A stretch of DNA of 64,000 nucleotides. It comes from Hirsutella rhossiliensis. Taxonomy: Eukaryota > Ascomycota > Sordariomycetes > Hypocreales > Ophiocordycipitaceae. The notes under the pieces are model-generated. The model was not told the DNA's origin. It saw nothing but the letters and a program-made list of their open reading frames with translations, and did no database searches. The first letter of the stretch is position 1. Every line of letters starts with the position of its first letter. A program made the position numbers and the translations under genes. The stretch spans positions 2,170,001 through 2,234,000 of the forward strand of contig NW_025408668.1 of NCBI RefSeq assembly GCF_020360975.1. Reading direction: 5' to 3'. Positions 38,266 to 50,099 of the stretch are shown here, in pieces.

Positions 38266-38999
38266 CGATATCTCCCCTCCTTTTAGTCTTATCCGTAAGA
38301 CCTACTACTACCTTAGCCGCTATATATAAATATACCCTTATTGCGCGTATATATATTCCCCGTTTCGTCCTTTCTATCCCTTAGGATATACTACTAATAG
38401 TATATCTAGTCGCGTATCGAAGGATCGTTCTCGTAAGACCCTTAAGCGTATTCGTTTAGCTAAGTCTATTAATCGTCTTAGTTTCGATATTATACTATAT
38501 TCTTTCTATTTATCGCGCGGCTTCCGCTATAAAATACTAGAGAAATCTTCTAAGTATACCGAATATATATAGCGGGGTCGTTCCTACGATACGTTAGGCG
38601 TAGCGATTAGCTCTTATAGGTAACTTCGTTGTCCTACCTATTATTTATAGCTAACGTGTTTCCTAGTATCCTAAATAAATCTAGAGTCCGATCGATTAAA
38701 TAAAAAAGAAGAAATTGCTAAGGAGTGAATATTAAAAGCTTAAGCTAACCTAAACGAAGCCTTAGCTCGTTTAGCGCGGCTTTACCGTTAAAAGCGCTAG
38801 CTAAAGATAAAGGGTACTAAGATAGTCTATCGGGGCCTTTATTCCTTAGACAACCTTAACGAGGCTAAGCGCTAAGAATCTAAAGCGGTAGTCGATATTT
38901 AGTCTATAGGTAGATTTAATATAATTAATTAGAATGCTATTAGTTCGTTAGGCGATTTTACGATACCTAGGGTAGATTTTACTAGTAGAACTATCGAAG

Positions 39000-41900
39000 T
39001 AGAGAACTATAGTAGGTTAAGTACTTAAGTAGTTCCTAGGTATTTTCCTTTAGTCTATATCCCTTCTACTTAATAAGGTATTCTTATTACTAACCTTATT
39101 TTCTTATATCTAGTATTTATTCTACTTTATATTCTTAATCGTCGTCGACTTCGATTTTTTCCTATAGTTTAGCGTTTTATAGCGCTAGTTCTAATAATAA
39201 GATATAAAATATCGGGTATATCTATATTATTATTAGTAGCGAAAGTTTGTAGTTAACTTTTAAAATAGTTTTCTTAACCTTAAATAGTCTAAGTTTTTTA
39301 AGATCTAATTTATTACTTAGTTATTTTATTTTAATATTTCGTTATATAAGGTAGACTATATCTCCCTCTTAAAAGATTAGTCCTTATAATCTTTTCCGAT
39401 TATAGTAAGTAGATATTCGTTCTTTAACGAATTAAAGTTCTTATTATATTTCTTTATATAATTTTTATAGCTAATCTACTTATAGTATCGCTCGTTCCGC
39501 TTATAGTCCTTATTAAGTAACCTTAAATACTTCTAGGTTATATCCGTAATTAGCGTATACTAGTAAGAGCTTAGTTATTTCCGTAACTAAGCTATTATAA
39601 GCTAGTTACGCCGTTAGTAGCTATTTAACTTAATCGTTTTATTTATAGCTAATATAGTATCGTAAATATTATTTAAGCGTTTAGTTAAGTCGTTCTATTT
39701 ATCTATCTATTTATAGGTAATAAGCTATACTAAACATATTTCGTCCCTAATTATACTATAAGAGCTTACTAAAATTTAGCTATAAATATACTTCCTTTAT
39801 TAAAGATAATCTCGTTTAGTAGTCTATAATTACTAATAATTATTTATAGGAATATATATACTAGCTCTTCTATATTACTTACTTCTTTATACGGTAAAAA
39901 GTATTTATACTTCGTTAATCTATTAGTAATAACGAATATACTATTATACTTAACGTTAGTTATAGGTTCTTTTAACCGTAGTAGCTTTATAATATAGTCG
40001 AAAGCTATTAAATCCTATGGTTTCTCTAGTACTAGTAGCGGTTATAATTCTCCGTATAGTTTATATCGTTTAGCTTTACTTTATACGCAAAGTTTATATT
40101 CTTTAGTAACTTATTATACTACTTCTTTAAGCTATAGGAAGTTATATTATCGTTTAATCCGGTCTATTATTCTTTAGATTCCTTAGTATTTATATATTAA
40201 ATATTTATATATATCTTATATAACTTTATCTTATAATTCTAGTAGTATCTAGATTTTATTTTTATATATTAGAACTTCTAAATATCCTATATTATATCCG
40301 TTTAGTGCTTTATATTCTTTTATCTATTTTAGGATCTTTTAGTAAGTCGAGTTATCGGGTTATACTTTAAATATTATATTTAGCTATCGTTGCTAGTAGT
40401 TCCCGTTTTCGTTAATGTCTAGGAGCTATCCTTTCGCTATAGGTGCTTTTATATCGTAGTTACTTCGTCGACTAAGGGTATTAGCTCGACCGTTTTCTAT
40501 TCCTTTTTTATAGATTATCTTATAGTTTAATTTTAATAAGTATTCGGCCTATCAGATCTATCGTCCGTTTAACTATTATATCGTTATAAAATATAAGATA
40601 TTCTTATAGTCTATATAGACCTTAACTTTATATTTACTTCTAAGAAGGTAGTATCGAAATTCCTTAAAAGCTTAAATAATTACGAGGAATTCTTTATCGT
40701 AGATAAGGTAATTAAGTTCTACGCTATATAGCTTCTTTAAGTAAAACGTAATTAGTTATAGTCTTCCTTTATTATCTTTTTATCCGATTTATACTCCTAG
40801 AGTAAAGTCTAATATATCGGTTTTAAGTTCGATTTATCGTTTTAAATTAAAGGTAGTTAAGACTAGTTCTTATATAATCGTAGTTTTAATATATTTAAAA
40901 GCTTTATTAGCTTTATCGTCCTATATAAATTCTTTTTCCTTCTTCGTTAAGTTATATAGTAGTACTATAATCTTTCCGAAATCTTTAATAAATTATCGGT
41001 AGTAATTTATAAATCCTAGGAAACTTTATATATTCTTAACGTTCTTTAGCGTTAGCTATTCTTTAACTAAGTTAATCTTATCTTATTATATTTATATTTC
41101 TCTTAGTAAGATCGTATATCTAAGGAAGTCTACTTCCTATATATAGAACTTACTTTTCTTTAGTTTAACTAATAACTTTATATTCTAAAGTACGCGGAGT
41201 ACCTTATAGATATATTCCTTATATTCTTCTAGGGTATCTAAGAAGATTAAGATATTATCTAAGTATACTACTATAAAGATATCTAAGTATTCGCGTAGGA
41301 TATTATTAATTATCTATTAAAAGGTAGCTAGTATATTTATAAGTCTAAATAGCATTACTAGATATTTAAATAGTCCGAATTTCGTTTTAAAGGCTATTAT
41401 CTATTTATATCCCTTTTTTATATATATTAGGTTATAGGCGCCTTTAAGGTTAAGGGCTATAAACTATTTTTTACTATATAGTCGATCTTATAGTTCCGAT
41501 ATAAGCGGTAATAGTATTCGGTCCTTTATTATAATATCGTTTAAGCGTCTATAGTCGATAACTAGTCGTAGCTTACCGTTTTTCTTTAAAATAAATATAA
41601 CTAGGTAGCTTGCTTTAGATATTAACGTTTATATATATCCCTTTTATAGATTCTCGTTAAGGTAGTCGTATAGCGTTTATAGTTGCTTTTCGTTTAGGTT
41701 ATAAATCTTATAAAACGTTAGCGTTATTCTATCCTTAAGATAAATTTCGTGGTCCTATTAGCTATATTTAGGTAACCCTATCTTAAGTTCTTCCTTAAAG
41801 AGTTTATTATATTTCCGGTATTCCTAGGGGATATTCTTTATTCTATCTTATAGGCTTTATTCTTTCTTTTAAGAGCTAGTTTCTCTTAACTTAAGCTCTT

Positions 41901-44000
41901 TATTAATTTATTTAAGGTCTTTCCTTAGAGTAGCAATAACTCTTTAAATCTTTATATTATATCCTTTATTCTATTTATATCGGATACTAGGTTATATAGC
42001 TATATTAGTTAGTACGTAGGTCTTATTAGTCGATTTTATTATATCTACTAGTTCGGTTACTATTTTCGTTTATATCGCTAAAGCCTATAATAATTTACTT
42101 AAACGGTTATCCCTTTTATCTTATTTAGTAGCTAAATTATCGTAAAATTTTACTTTCTTTTAAATCTACTAGTCTTAGAAACTTACGTCTTCGTTTTAAT
42201 ATAGCTAGCTAGTTTTCTAGTTAATTAGTAGGTTGCTCTCCTATAGCTATAGAAGTCCTAATATAAGGTCGTGTTCTTTAATATCTATAATATTAAAGTT
42301 AACTTATTCGTCGTAGCCCTAGATATTAATATTAAGGTAATTAATCTCTATATTAATAATTCCGTTATTATAGTTAAAGGCCTCTCCTTTAATATTTATA
42401 AGTTTATATAGATTTATCTTATATCTCTATATAAGTTAGTAACGATTAACGACTCTAAGTAAAACGTAATTGCCTATCACGCTATAGTCTAAAAGTATAT
42501 ATACGTAATATCCCGCGATTTAAATATCTAATACTATTTAGTCGCTATAGCTTACCGTTACTATATATAGGGTCCTTAGATCTTATTATATTATGCTAGT
42601 CTATAGCCCTTTTATAGATAGCGTACCTCGTTTTTTACCTAGTCCTTATTCGTTTTATTTAGGTATTCTTCTTCGATTTATTATTAATATCGTTTCTTTA
42701 TATTTTCGTCGCGTAGTATTATATCGGGGCTTAAGAGACTAATTTCTTATAGCTAATTAAAGATTTCTTATTTCTTAACGTTATATCGTTTATATTATAC
42801 TACTTCGTAGTTAATTATATACTATACTTTATAATTTTATTCGTTTTCGTACTAAAGGTTAAGTTTTTATTTAGCGTCTTTCTATTTTTCGCGTAGTATT
42901 TTCGTATTAATTCTTCCTTAGTCGAATATAGCCTATAGCCTTTATACGTATTACTAATAATCTTTTAGTATACCGTTATATCGTTTATACTATACTTATG
43001 CTTTTTTATATTTATAAACTCTATAGTTCGGGTATACGTATTTATTATAATCTTCTTTATTATATTTAATTTATTACGTAAGTCTTTAAAAGATTAATAG
43101 TTCGGATGCCTTAGAGCGAGTAGCGCTATACTATTCTTCTATTTTAGCGTGTTTATAGATTTTATATATCTTTAAAAGATATCTCGTTAATAAGCCGTAA
43201 TTATCGCGGTATTTAAGTAGCGTGCTATAATTAGGTTCTAATAATATAACTTAGTCGTTTAGGTAGCGTTAATCGATTTTCTAGTAGTCTAGTTCTATAC
43301 TTAAGTAGGGTTTCGAAAGTACTTATCCTTTAAATCTAACTAAGAAGGCGTTATATTATACCTTTATCTAAAAGTATATTATATAATCTAGGTAGATATA
43401 TAATATCTATAAAATATACTTATAGTACTTATAAGTAAGTAGTATTTATAAATTATCTCTAAATTCTCCTTATAGTTACTATTCTTATTATAGAGCTATA
43501 AAGGTATCGACTATAATAATAGCTATAGCGTAGTCTCTTCCGCGTAGTACTAGTTAATACCGAATTAATATAGCTTATTAGTTTTCTATAAGAATTTAAG
43601 GTATTTATTAGGTTTTAATTTTAAGTATTTCTTCGAATTCTTCGAAGTATAAAGCATATTCTCTAATCGTAGCGTTTTCCCTTAGTAGCGAGGGTAGTAG
43701 TATAAGTTCGTTCTCGTCTTCCGTTTCTCTAAGTATTTCTTATTCTTTAAAGCTTATATCGTTAATACTTTATTATTCCTTTTTAGGTAGTTATCTAAGT
43801 TTTATAAGTATAAGGGCTACGTCTATATCTTCTTTATTATATTACTTATAGACTACCCGTTATTATTATCGATCTTTATTTTATATATCCTCCTAGAATC
43901 GTTTACTATTCTTCCTAATCTAATCTTAGGAGACTCCTTTAAGATAGGGGTATTTTAGTTCTACGAATTTAACTTATTTCTATATTTTAGGATCCCTTTA
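39000..44000 (-). pseudogene. Gypsy-B3 pol
   Basis: Minus-strand pol. Reverse transcriptase core YLDN at 41254-41265. Integrase core is readable as YDSIFVITDRLTK (about 39.91-39.95 kb), preceded by a GELxPL block near 40.04 kb, the pattern of chromovirus-type integrases. RNase H lies between. A chromodomain near the C-terminus was looked for but not resolved. Stops are RIP type. Confidence 0.85.
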
Positions 44001-45156
44001 TTATATTATTATAAGGGTCTTCTTTAAGGGCTTTAGGAACTATCCGGTACCGTTCTTATCGCTTAAGTATACCGTATACTTATCGTCGTAGTATATAGTC
44101 TAACTAAGGAGTTTATACTTTAGTTCCTATCTATTAGTAGCGTTTAGGTATTTCTTACCTTCTAAGGCTAGTACCTAGTAGGTTTTCTTCTTCTTACGAG
44201 GTTATTTATATTCTTTAGAGTAATATCTAAGTTTCCTATAGTTAAAATACTTTCCTTTACTTTTCTATATTATATCTAGATCTATCCTACTTAGGTTAGT
44301 TATATAGGCGTAGGCAATAAGAGTTTCGCGCTTCTTTTTATAGTTAGCGCGTCGGTTAAAGTTATTCTTATAAGAAGGGTTTTAGTTTCCTCTTCCTTAT
44401 TTCTTTTCTTAGCGTTGCGTATACTATCTATCGTCGATTCGTACTACTATAGTAATATAGTCTAAGAGGTTATTAGGTCGATTTTCCTTATAAAGCTCGT
44501 CCTTAACTTCTTCTTTAAGCCTATCGTAGAATTATAATATAAGAGGTTCGTTATCCTAATTAAGCTTTAAGGTAACTTATCGGAACTTCGTAGTATAATC
44601 CGATACTAAGATCCTTTATCGGAGTTCTTAAAGTTTCTATTTAGCTTCTTATTCCTTATTAGTTATTCCGAATACCTTTATAATAGCTTCCTTAAATCCT
44701 TAGAAACTAGTAAAGACTTTATCTATCTCGTTATCTCGTCGCGCTAGTTAGTTATTAAGAAAGTCCCTTATAATAGGTCTAAACTAAGCGAGTGCTATTC
44801 TAGATAAATAATTTCCTACGTAGAGTACCTTTTTAACTAGGTCCGAGAGTTTAGTAGGATAAAACCGGTAATAGGCCTTAAGTTAGGTAAGAAAGTCTCG
44901 AAGCGTGCCGTAAGTACTATCGAATAGTCCTAGCTATTTTAGTTTAACTACTTCTCTAAGGTCCCTAACTTATCTATTGCCTCCTCTATTCCTAAGTAAC
45001 TATACCTTATATTAAAGGGCGATAATTTCGCGTATTATATCCTAAAGCGATATAGTAGCTCTAAAGTTAGTTAATCTAGTTTACTATATAGGTATATTAA
45101 TAGTTACGATATTGCTTAGAGTAACGCGGTATTATACTAAATAAGAGCTTTTAACG
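44000..45156 (-). pseudogene. Gypsy-B3 gag
   Basis: The minus-strand capsid region reads FKEAIIKVFGITNKE (about 44.66-44.71 kb) followed by a Leu/Lys-rich helix and VSDYT, then EVKDELYKENRP (about 44.48-44.52 kb). This matches Ty3/Gypsy retrotransposon gag. It ends before the 5' LTR at 45157. Confidence 0.8.
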
Positions 45157-45626
45157 TATAACGACCGGTATTATTCCTAAGGGATAAACCTATCGAGGGG
45201 TTTATATTAGTAGATATAATAGGGCGTGGTCTAAGTAATAATAAGTATATTATATTAGTAATAAGTCGGAGGTCGTAGACTATAGACTATAACTAAGTAA
45301 TTAGAATTAGAGATAGAATCGTAATAAAGATCTATATTAAAAGCTAGAGAGCTATCTATTTAAAGGAGTAAAAGTAGGTAGCTATATATACCTATAGAGA
45401 CTATCCTTAGATTACGGTCCTAGCCGTAATCCCCTTTATAGCTTACTATAGCTTACTTATAAGCTATACTCCTAAATAGTAATCTATCTATATAAGGCTT
45501 ACTTAGCTTATATACGCTCTAGGTAAGCTAAGCCTAAGTAACTTCTCGTCCTAACTATTATTCCGAGCTGCCTTATTACGTAAACGTAGCCGGCTCTCCT
45601 ACGGCCCGCTAACTATAGTTATAATA
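45157..45626 (-). repeat. Gypsy-B3 5' LTR (470 bp)
   Basis: Begins TATAACGACCGG and ends GTTATAATA, followed by the CGTAG duplication. Confidence 0.92.
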
Positions 45627-45631
45627 CGTAG

Positions 45632-45972
45632 ACTATAACTAGGTAATTAAAATTAAAGATAGAATCGTAATAAAGATCTATATTAAAAGCTAGAGAGCTA
45701 TCTATCTAAAAGAGTAAAAGTAGGTAGCTATATATACTTATAGAGACTATCCTTAGATTACGGTCCTAGCTATAATCCCCTTTATAGCTTACTATAGCTT
45801 ACTTATAAGCTATGCTCCTAAGTAGTAATTTATTTATGTAAGGCTTACTTAGCTTACGTACGCTTTAGGTAAGCTAAGCTTAAGTAACCTCTCGTCCTAA
45901 CTATTATTCTAAGCCGCCTTATTACGTAAATATAGCTAGCTCTCTTATAGCCCGCTAACTATAGTCGTAATA
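45632..45972 (-). repeat. Gypsy-B2 5' LTR, remaining 341 bp
   Basis: Starts ACTATAACTAGG and ends GTCGTAATA. It completes the LTR begun at 37667 and is followed by TCTTA, the right target duplication of B2 in the DUF3435 gene. Confidence 0.9.
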
Positions 45973-47960
45973 TCTTAGCTAGGTCTAGCTATTCTTTCTT
46001 ATCTCTTTCTTATCGTATAAAGCTACTATAAGGTTAATAGCCTTAATTTTATACTAAGAGATCTCCTTCTCGGTCTAGCTCCTAGGCTAATAGTAGAAAA
46101 TCTCGGCTAGTTTAGCGCGCTTAAGTATAATAAGATTAATAGCTAGCTCCTCGTATTCCTCTTTTACCTCTCCTTAAGCTTATACCTTAACGTCCTAGGT
46201 TAGATAGTAATAAAAGTAATACTCGCGATATCCTTTTACGATCCTCCTCTTACGCTCTACCTACTTAGTCTTAATCTTATTTATAAGTTTTTAGATATCC
46301 TCCTTATCCTTATAGCCGTCGATTTAATACTATCCTTACTTAAGGGTCGCTCGCTTCTCTTTTAATATTACTATCTTTAGGTCTAGCGGTATATTAGCTT
46401 ATACTTTATTAGGCACTATATCCCTAACGGCCTAAGGGTCGCGGGTAAGGCTAATATATACGAATATCTAAAATAGTTTATTTTACTTCTCTTCTTTTAA
46501 GAAGGTATTTTAGATATCGAACTAAGTAATCTTATTTAGATATACGCTATAGAAAGTAGTAAACCTAGGGTTATAGCGTATTATTTAGTTATAGACTATA
46601 TCTAGTACGTTACTTAGAGAGCTAAACTAGTTAGTATTACCGCTTATCTTAAAAGACCTTTTTCGCTAGCTAGTTTATAGGGCGGGGCTTAATATACTAT
46701 TAATAGCGTTTATAGCGCCTCTTTAAGTAAATCTTAGCGTTTAAGGCTTCTTATATCCTAAATTAAGGCTCTACTAACTTATATTATAATTTAGCTTAGA
46801 GTATAATATAGCTTTATCCGCGGAAAGGGTAGTACTATAAACCTACTAAAAAACTAATACCTTAAGTATTAACTCCTTCTATTAAAGCAGCGTAGATTAC
46901 GTTAGGCCCTAGACCTATATCTTAAATATATAGGATATATTCGTTAAGCTTTATATATTAAATATATAGTTATATAGCGCTAGGGCGATAAGAACTATAA
47001 TAAGGTAAAATATTAGCTTCTTAGTAAGGGTAAAGAAAAAGATAGTTCTAACTTATAATAATTAGTATATACTATAAGGCTAATTAACTAAAGCGGCCTA
47101 AGGTATATAGTTTAAGCTTATTATTTACTCTTTTATAGTTAATAAACTTAATAGCTATAACTAAGATAGAATTCTTAGTAATAGGGTAACGGATAATTAT
47201 TATAAAGATATCTTTATAGTAGAGAGCTTTAGGACGACTATACTTAGTCGTCTCTTATATAAGTAGCTTAGCTAGCTAATAAGATACTTTATTTATTGCC
47301 TTATTTAACTCTTTCTCGCCGTTAGTTAACTAAATAACTTTTAAGCTAAAGAGCTCCTTAATAGAACTATCCTTTAGATTCTTCCTCTAACTATCTACTA
47401 ACTTACTAGGCCGTGCCTTAGTATAGTATAGAATCTAATAGTAGCCCGCTAGCTAGATATAATAGCGCTTAAGGGCAAAGGTATTAGTATTATATACTAT
47501 ATTAAAGGTTAAGATAACCTAGAGGCTATCTACGTTTAGGACTAGCTTACTATTAATATTAGGCGCTTAGAGGCTAAACTAAGGAACTAAGACGTTATAG
47601 TAATACTAATAGCGCGTTAGTAAACTTAGGAACTAAATATAATATAAGGTAGTACGTTAAGGGTACCTTATAGACCTCTTTACTATTATTCCGGTTTATA
47701 TATTATCTAGTAATAGTTATATAAAGCTATTAAAACTAATATATATACTCTTTTAATATACCCTATAACTTAACCTTATAATTTTTATAGATAAAGAAGA
47801 AGAAGTTTATTATAGTTTTATAAGCTTAGTTTTAGATTATCGCCTTTTAGTTACTAATCTAATTATTAGTATAGTACTTATATCGTTAAGTTTAGCCCTT
47901 AGTCCGAATACTTAATAGGGATAGTACGATATACCGCGTTTATTTTCTAAAAATACTAGT
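45973..47960 (-). pseudogene. DUF3435 gene (Crypton/Starship-captain-like tyrosine recombinase), N-terminal and core part
   Basis: Minus-strand frame, broken by RIP stops. From the N-terminus: a core-binding-like region (about 47.65-47.9 kb), a block reading NTNTFALKRYYI (about 47.46-47.50 kb), the first-arginine motif YTKARPSKLVD (about 47.39-47.43 kb), SRPKALYYKDI (about 47.22-47.25 kb), RYNPRFTTFYSVYL (about 46.54-46.59 kb, the Arg/Tyr end of the catalytic region), ISLTRDP (about 46.44-46.46 kb) and a basic KRRIVKGYREYY segment (about 46.22 kb). The C-terminal finger continues at 23190-23563. Joined length is about 2.36 kb, normal for DUF3435. These proteins are tyrosine recombinases that move Cryptons or giant Starship elements. 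No element ends or cargo can be identified here. Confidence 0.8.
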
Positions 47961-48508
47961 AACGTTAATCTTTATTTTAACTAAGTACTTTAGCTTAACG
48001 AAACGAACGATATATAGCTACTTTCGGTTTCTAGTATACTCCTCTATTAATAATAGCGCTAGCTTTACGACTCTCTTACGCTCTTTAGCGGTAAAACGCT
48101 AAAAGAAGTTAAGGTAATACTATAAGGGAGCGTACGTAAGGGGGTATTAAGCGATCGCGGTCGATATAATTATAAGTAGGTTTAGCGGGAAGGTATAACT
48201 ACTAATATTAAGCATTTAAATAAGGGCGTATCCGCTATTTATAGTAGATAACGGCTATACTAGCTAGCTAGCAACGCGGTATTCTACCTAGGCGGCTATA
48301 GTTAGACTCCTTAGACGAGGTAGGCTAAGGGAGTAAGCTAGGATTAGTAGCTCCTTAGCGAAGGGATTATAGGCTAGCGTAGTATATAGCGCTTAGAGGT
48401 AGATAGTACTTAGTAAGGCCCTACTTCTAGCTAGTATGCCTCGTTACTAGAGCTACTTAAAATAGCAGTATAAACCTCTAGATTAGGCCGCTTTAGTAGC
48501 GCTTCTTA
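47961..48508. other. Unassigned sequence upstream of the DUF3435 gene
   Basis: Mixed-composition, CpA-depleted sequence without a recognisable frame or repeat. It may contain the gene's promoter or the end of its carrier element. No inverted terminal repeat was found. Confidence 0.45.
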
Positions 48509-48779
48509 TATTTAAAGAGTAATAGTAAACTATAGTAATTAAATAATATTAAATATTTAAATCGCGGGATATTATATATATATACTTTTAGATTATAGTA
48601 TAATAAGTAATTATATTTTACCTTAAGTTATTAATTATTACTAACTTATATAAAGATATAAGAAAGATTTATATAAACTTATAAATATTAAGGGAGAGGC
48701 CTTTAACTATAATAACGAAATTATTAATATAGAGATTAATTACCTTAGTATTAATATCTAAGGCTATAATAAATAAGTT
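48509..48779 (+). mobile_element. Gypsy-B4 fragment, first part (inverted copy)
   Basis: Reverse complement of B-family pol, equal to B1 about 8.05-8.32 kb, so coding here is on the plus strand. The start is abrupt with no LTR. Interrupted by LINE-2 at TAATAAATAAGTT (48767-48779). Confidence 0.85.
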
Positions 48780-49207
48780 TTTTTCTATTAAGATTATACT
48801 AGTAACCTATTTAGAAGTATCTAGAACTTTAAGATTAAATAAGAGGGAAAAACTAAAGTACTTAAAGGAAAACCCTCCCTTTTTTTTATAGCTAGTCCGC
48901 CCTTATACTAGGTCGCGGTTATAATATATAGGAATCTTACGCTAGCTATCTTAGGTATTATTATAGTTAGTTAGAATTATATTAGCCTTACTATAAAGTA
49001 AACTTAGAAAGTAACTCCTTTATATATATAGGGTATATAGCGTTAATTAATAGTACGAGCGTTTTTAGTTAATATTTAATTATATAATTATCTTTAACCT
49101 TATCTTATAACGATATCTTCTTAAGCTCTACCTTATTTTTCCGTTATAAGGCTTAGCGGGCTAATTTTATTAATACCGGCCTTTAGCTAGGCTAGTAGTT
49201 AGGTTAT
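48780..49207 (-). mobile_element. LINE-2, 3' part (truncated non-LTR element)
   Basis: The minus-strand 3' end at the left matches the LINE-1 3' end over about 165 bp (48.79-48.96 kb against 28.09-28.26 kb), including GTATCTAGAAC and the GGGAAAAAC ... AACCCTCCC pair. With 55555-55890 it makes 764 bp flanked by a 13-bp duplication (48767-48779 and 55891-55903), typical of a 5'-truncated LINE. It is split by Copia-2. Beyond the shared 3' end the sequence diverges from LINE-1. Confidence 0.7.
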
Positions 49208-49683
49208 TTTCGCGAAGAGAAATACGAGAAGTGCATAAAAATACACAAAGGTAAAATTAGAAGTAAGGGGTCGGACAGGCAGGGCAGAGAGATTTGATTC
49301 TTACGGGAGCAGCAATTACGGTAGGGGAGTAATTGTTATATTGCCTTAATTATCCTTCTTTCCTCTATCTAACGCCCCTCTTTATACCCGTCTAGCATCT
49401 CGATTAATAAAGAAGATCCTGCTTAAAGAAGCTACTAATGTCCTTTCGACTACCGAGTTTTTTACCGGTTTTTCCCCTCCTTTCTAGCCGTTGCCGGCAT
49501 ATCCGTCTTATCTTTCGCCACCTCTATAAGAAGCTATCGCTACTTCTACTTCCCCTCTTACCCCTACCCTCCTCTCTATACCTTCTTTTAGCTCCTTCCT
49601 TAAAACCTATTTTTTAGCTTCCTAGGTCCCTCGTGCTAAGGGATATCTCCGAGAACTACGAAATTAGGCTACGCTTCGCGACA
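49208..49683 (-). repeat. Copia-2 3' LTR (476 bp)
   Basis: Plus-strand start TTTCGCGAAGAG, end CTTCGCGACA. The adjoining internal sequence is a polypurine tract on the minus strand, CTAAGGGGGTG (49684-49694). Confidence 0.92.
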
Positions 49684-49694
49684 CACCCCCTTAG
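49684..49694 (-). other. Copia-2 polypurine tract
   Basis: Minus-strand CTAAGGGGGTG directly upstream of the 3' LTR start TGTCGCG. The miniature element at 3975-4344 has the same tract in the same place. Confidence 0.7.
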
Positions 49695-50099
49695 CTATAG
49701 CCTGCCCTTATAGAAAGGGTAAAGCTAAATACCTAGGCCGGTAAGTATATAGAGGAGGTCTTAATCTATACTTATCCCCTACTTAAGAAATCCGGGTTTT
49801 AGCCCCGGGCTCTTTTAGACCTACTTTAGGAAAAGGGGCCTTAAGGAGGAAATTAAGTCCTATAAGAAAGGGGGGCTTCTCTAAGGATAAGTCCCTAAAA
49901 AGGGGGCCTTTAAGAAGAATAAGTCCTAATTAAGCTAGGGGCCCTCCTCTAGGATAAGTCCTAATTCCTCTCTTTAGCTATAGACGTCTCCTTCCTCCTA
50001 CGTGCTATTAGCTCCTCTTATAGACTCTTAAGGCGGGCTTCTAAGGACAGCTTCTTACGAACGTTTTCTAGCCTAATTTGCTATAAAAAGACAGCTAGC

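Larger units (their letters stand above)
37796..45626 (-). mobile_element. Gypsy-B3, youngest family member, nested in the B2 LTR
   Basis: Two 470-bp LTRs (37796-38265 and 45157-45626) and a 7.8-kb span with no further insertions. Flanks are TATAG (37791-37795) and CGTAG (45627-45631), a duplication differing by two RIP-type transitions. It retains visibly more CpG than B1 or B2 at matching sites (for example 39138-39153), while CpA is nearly gone. It is the best reference copy for the family. Confidence 0.92.
23564..45972 (-). mobile_element. Gypsy-B2, element inserted in the DUF3435 gene
   Basis: Left LTR 23564-24033 (470 bp). The right LTR is itself split by Gypsy-B3 into 37667-37795 (129 bp) and 45632-45972 (341 bp), which sum to exactly 470. 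The duplication TCTTA flanks the whole unit (23559-23563 and 45973-45977). Coding strand minus. LINE-1 (28083-35449) interrupts pol. A deletion of about 590 bp relative to B1 at about 26660 removes the reverse transcriptase core, and a shorter one of about 55 bp lies near 26085. Confidence 0.93.

Noticed and set aside
23564..45972. Centromere-like or tandem satellite array
   Set aside because: The repeated blocks are Gypsy-B LTRs and internal regions with target duplications, not tandem monomers.
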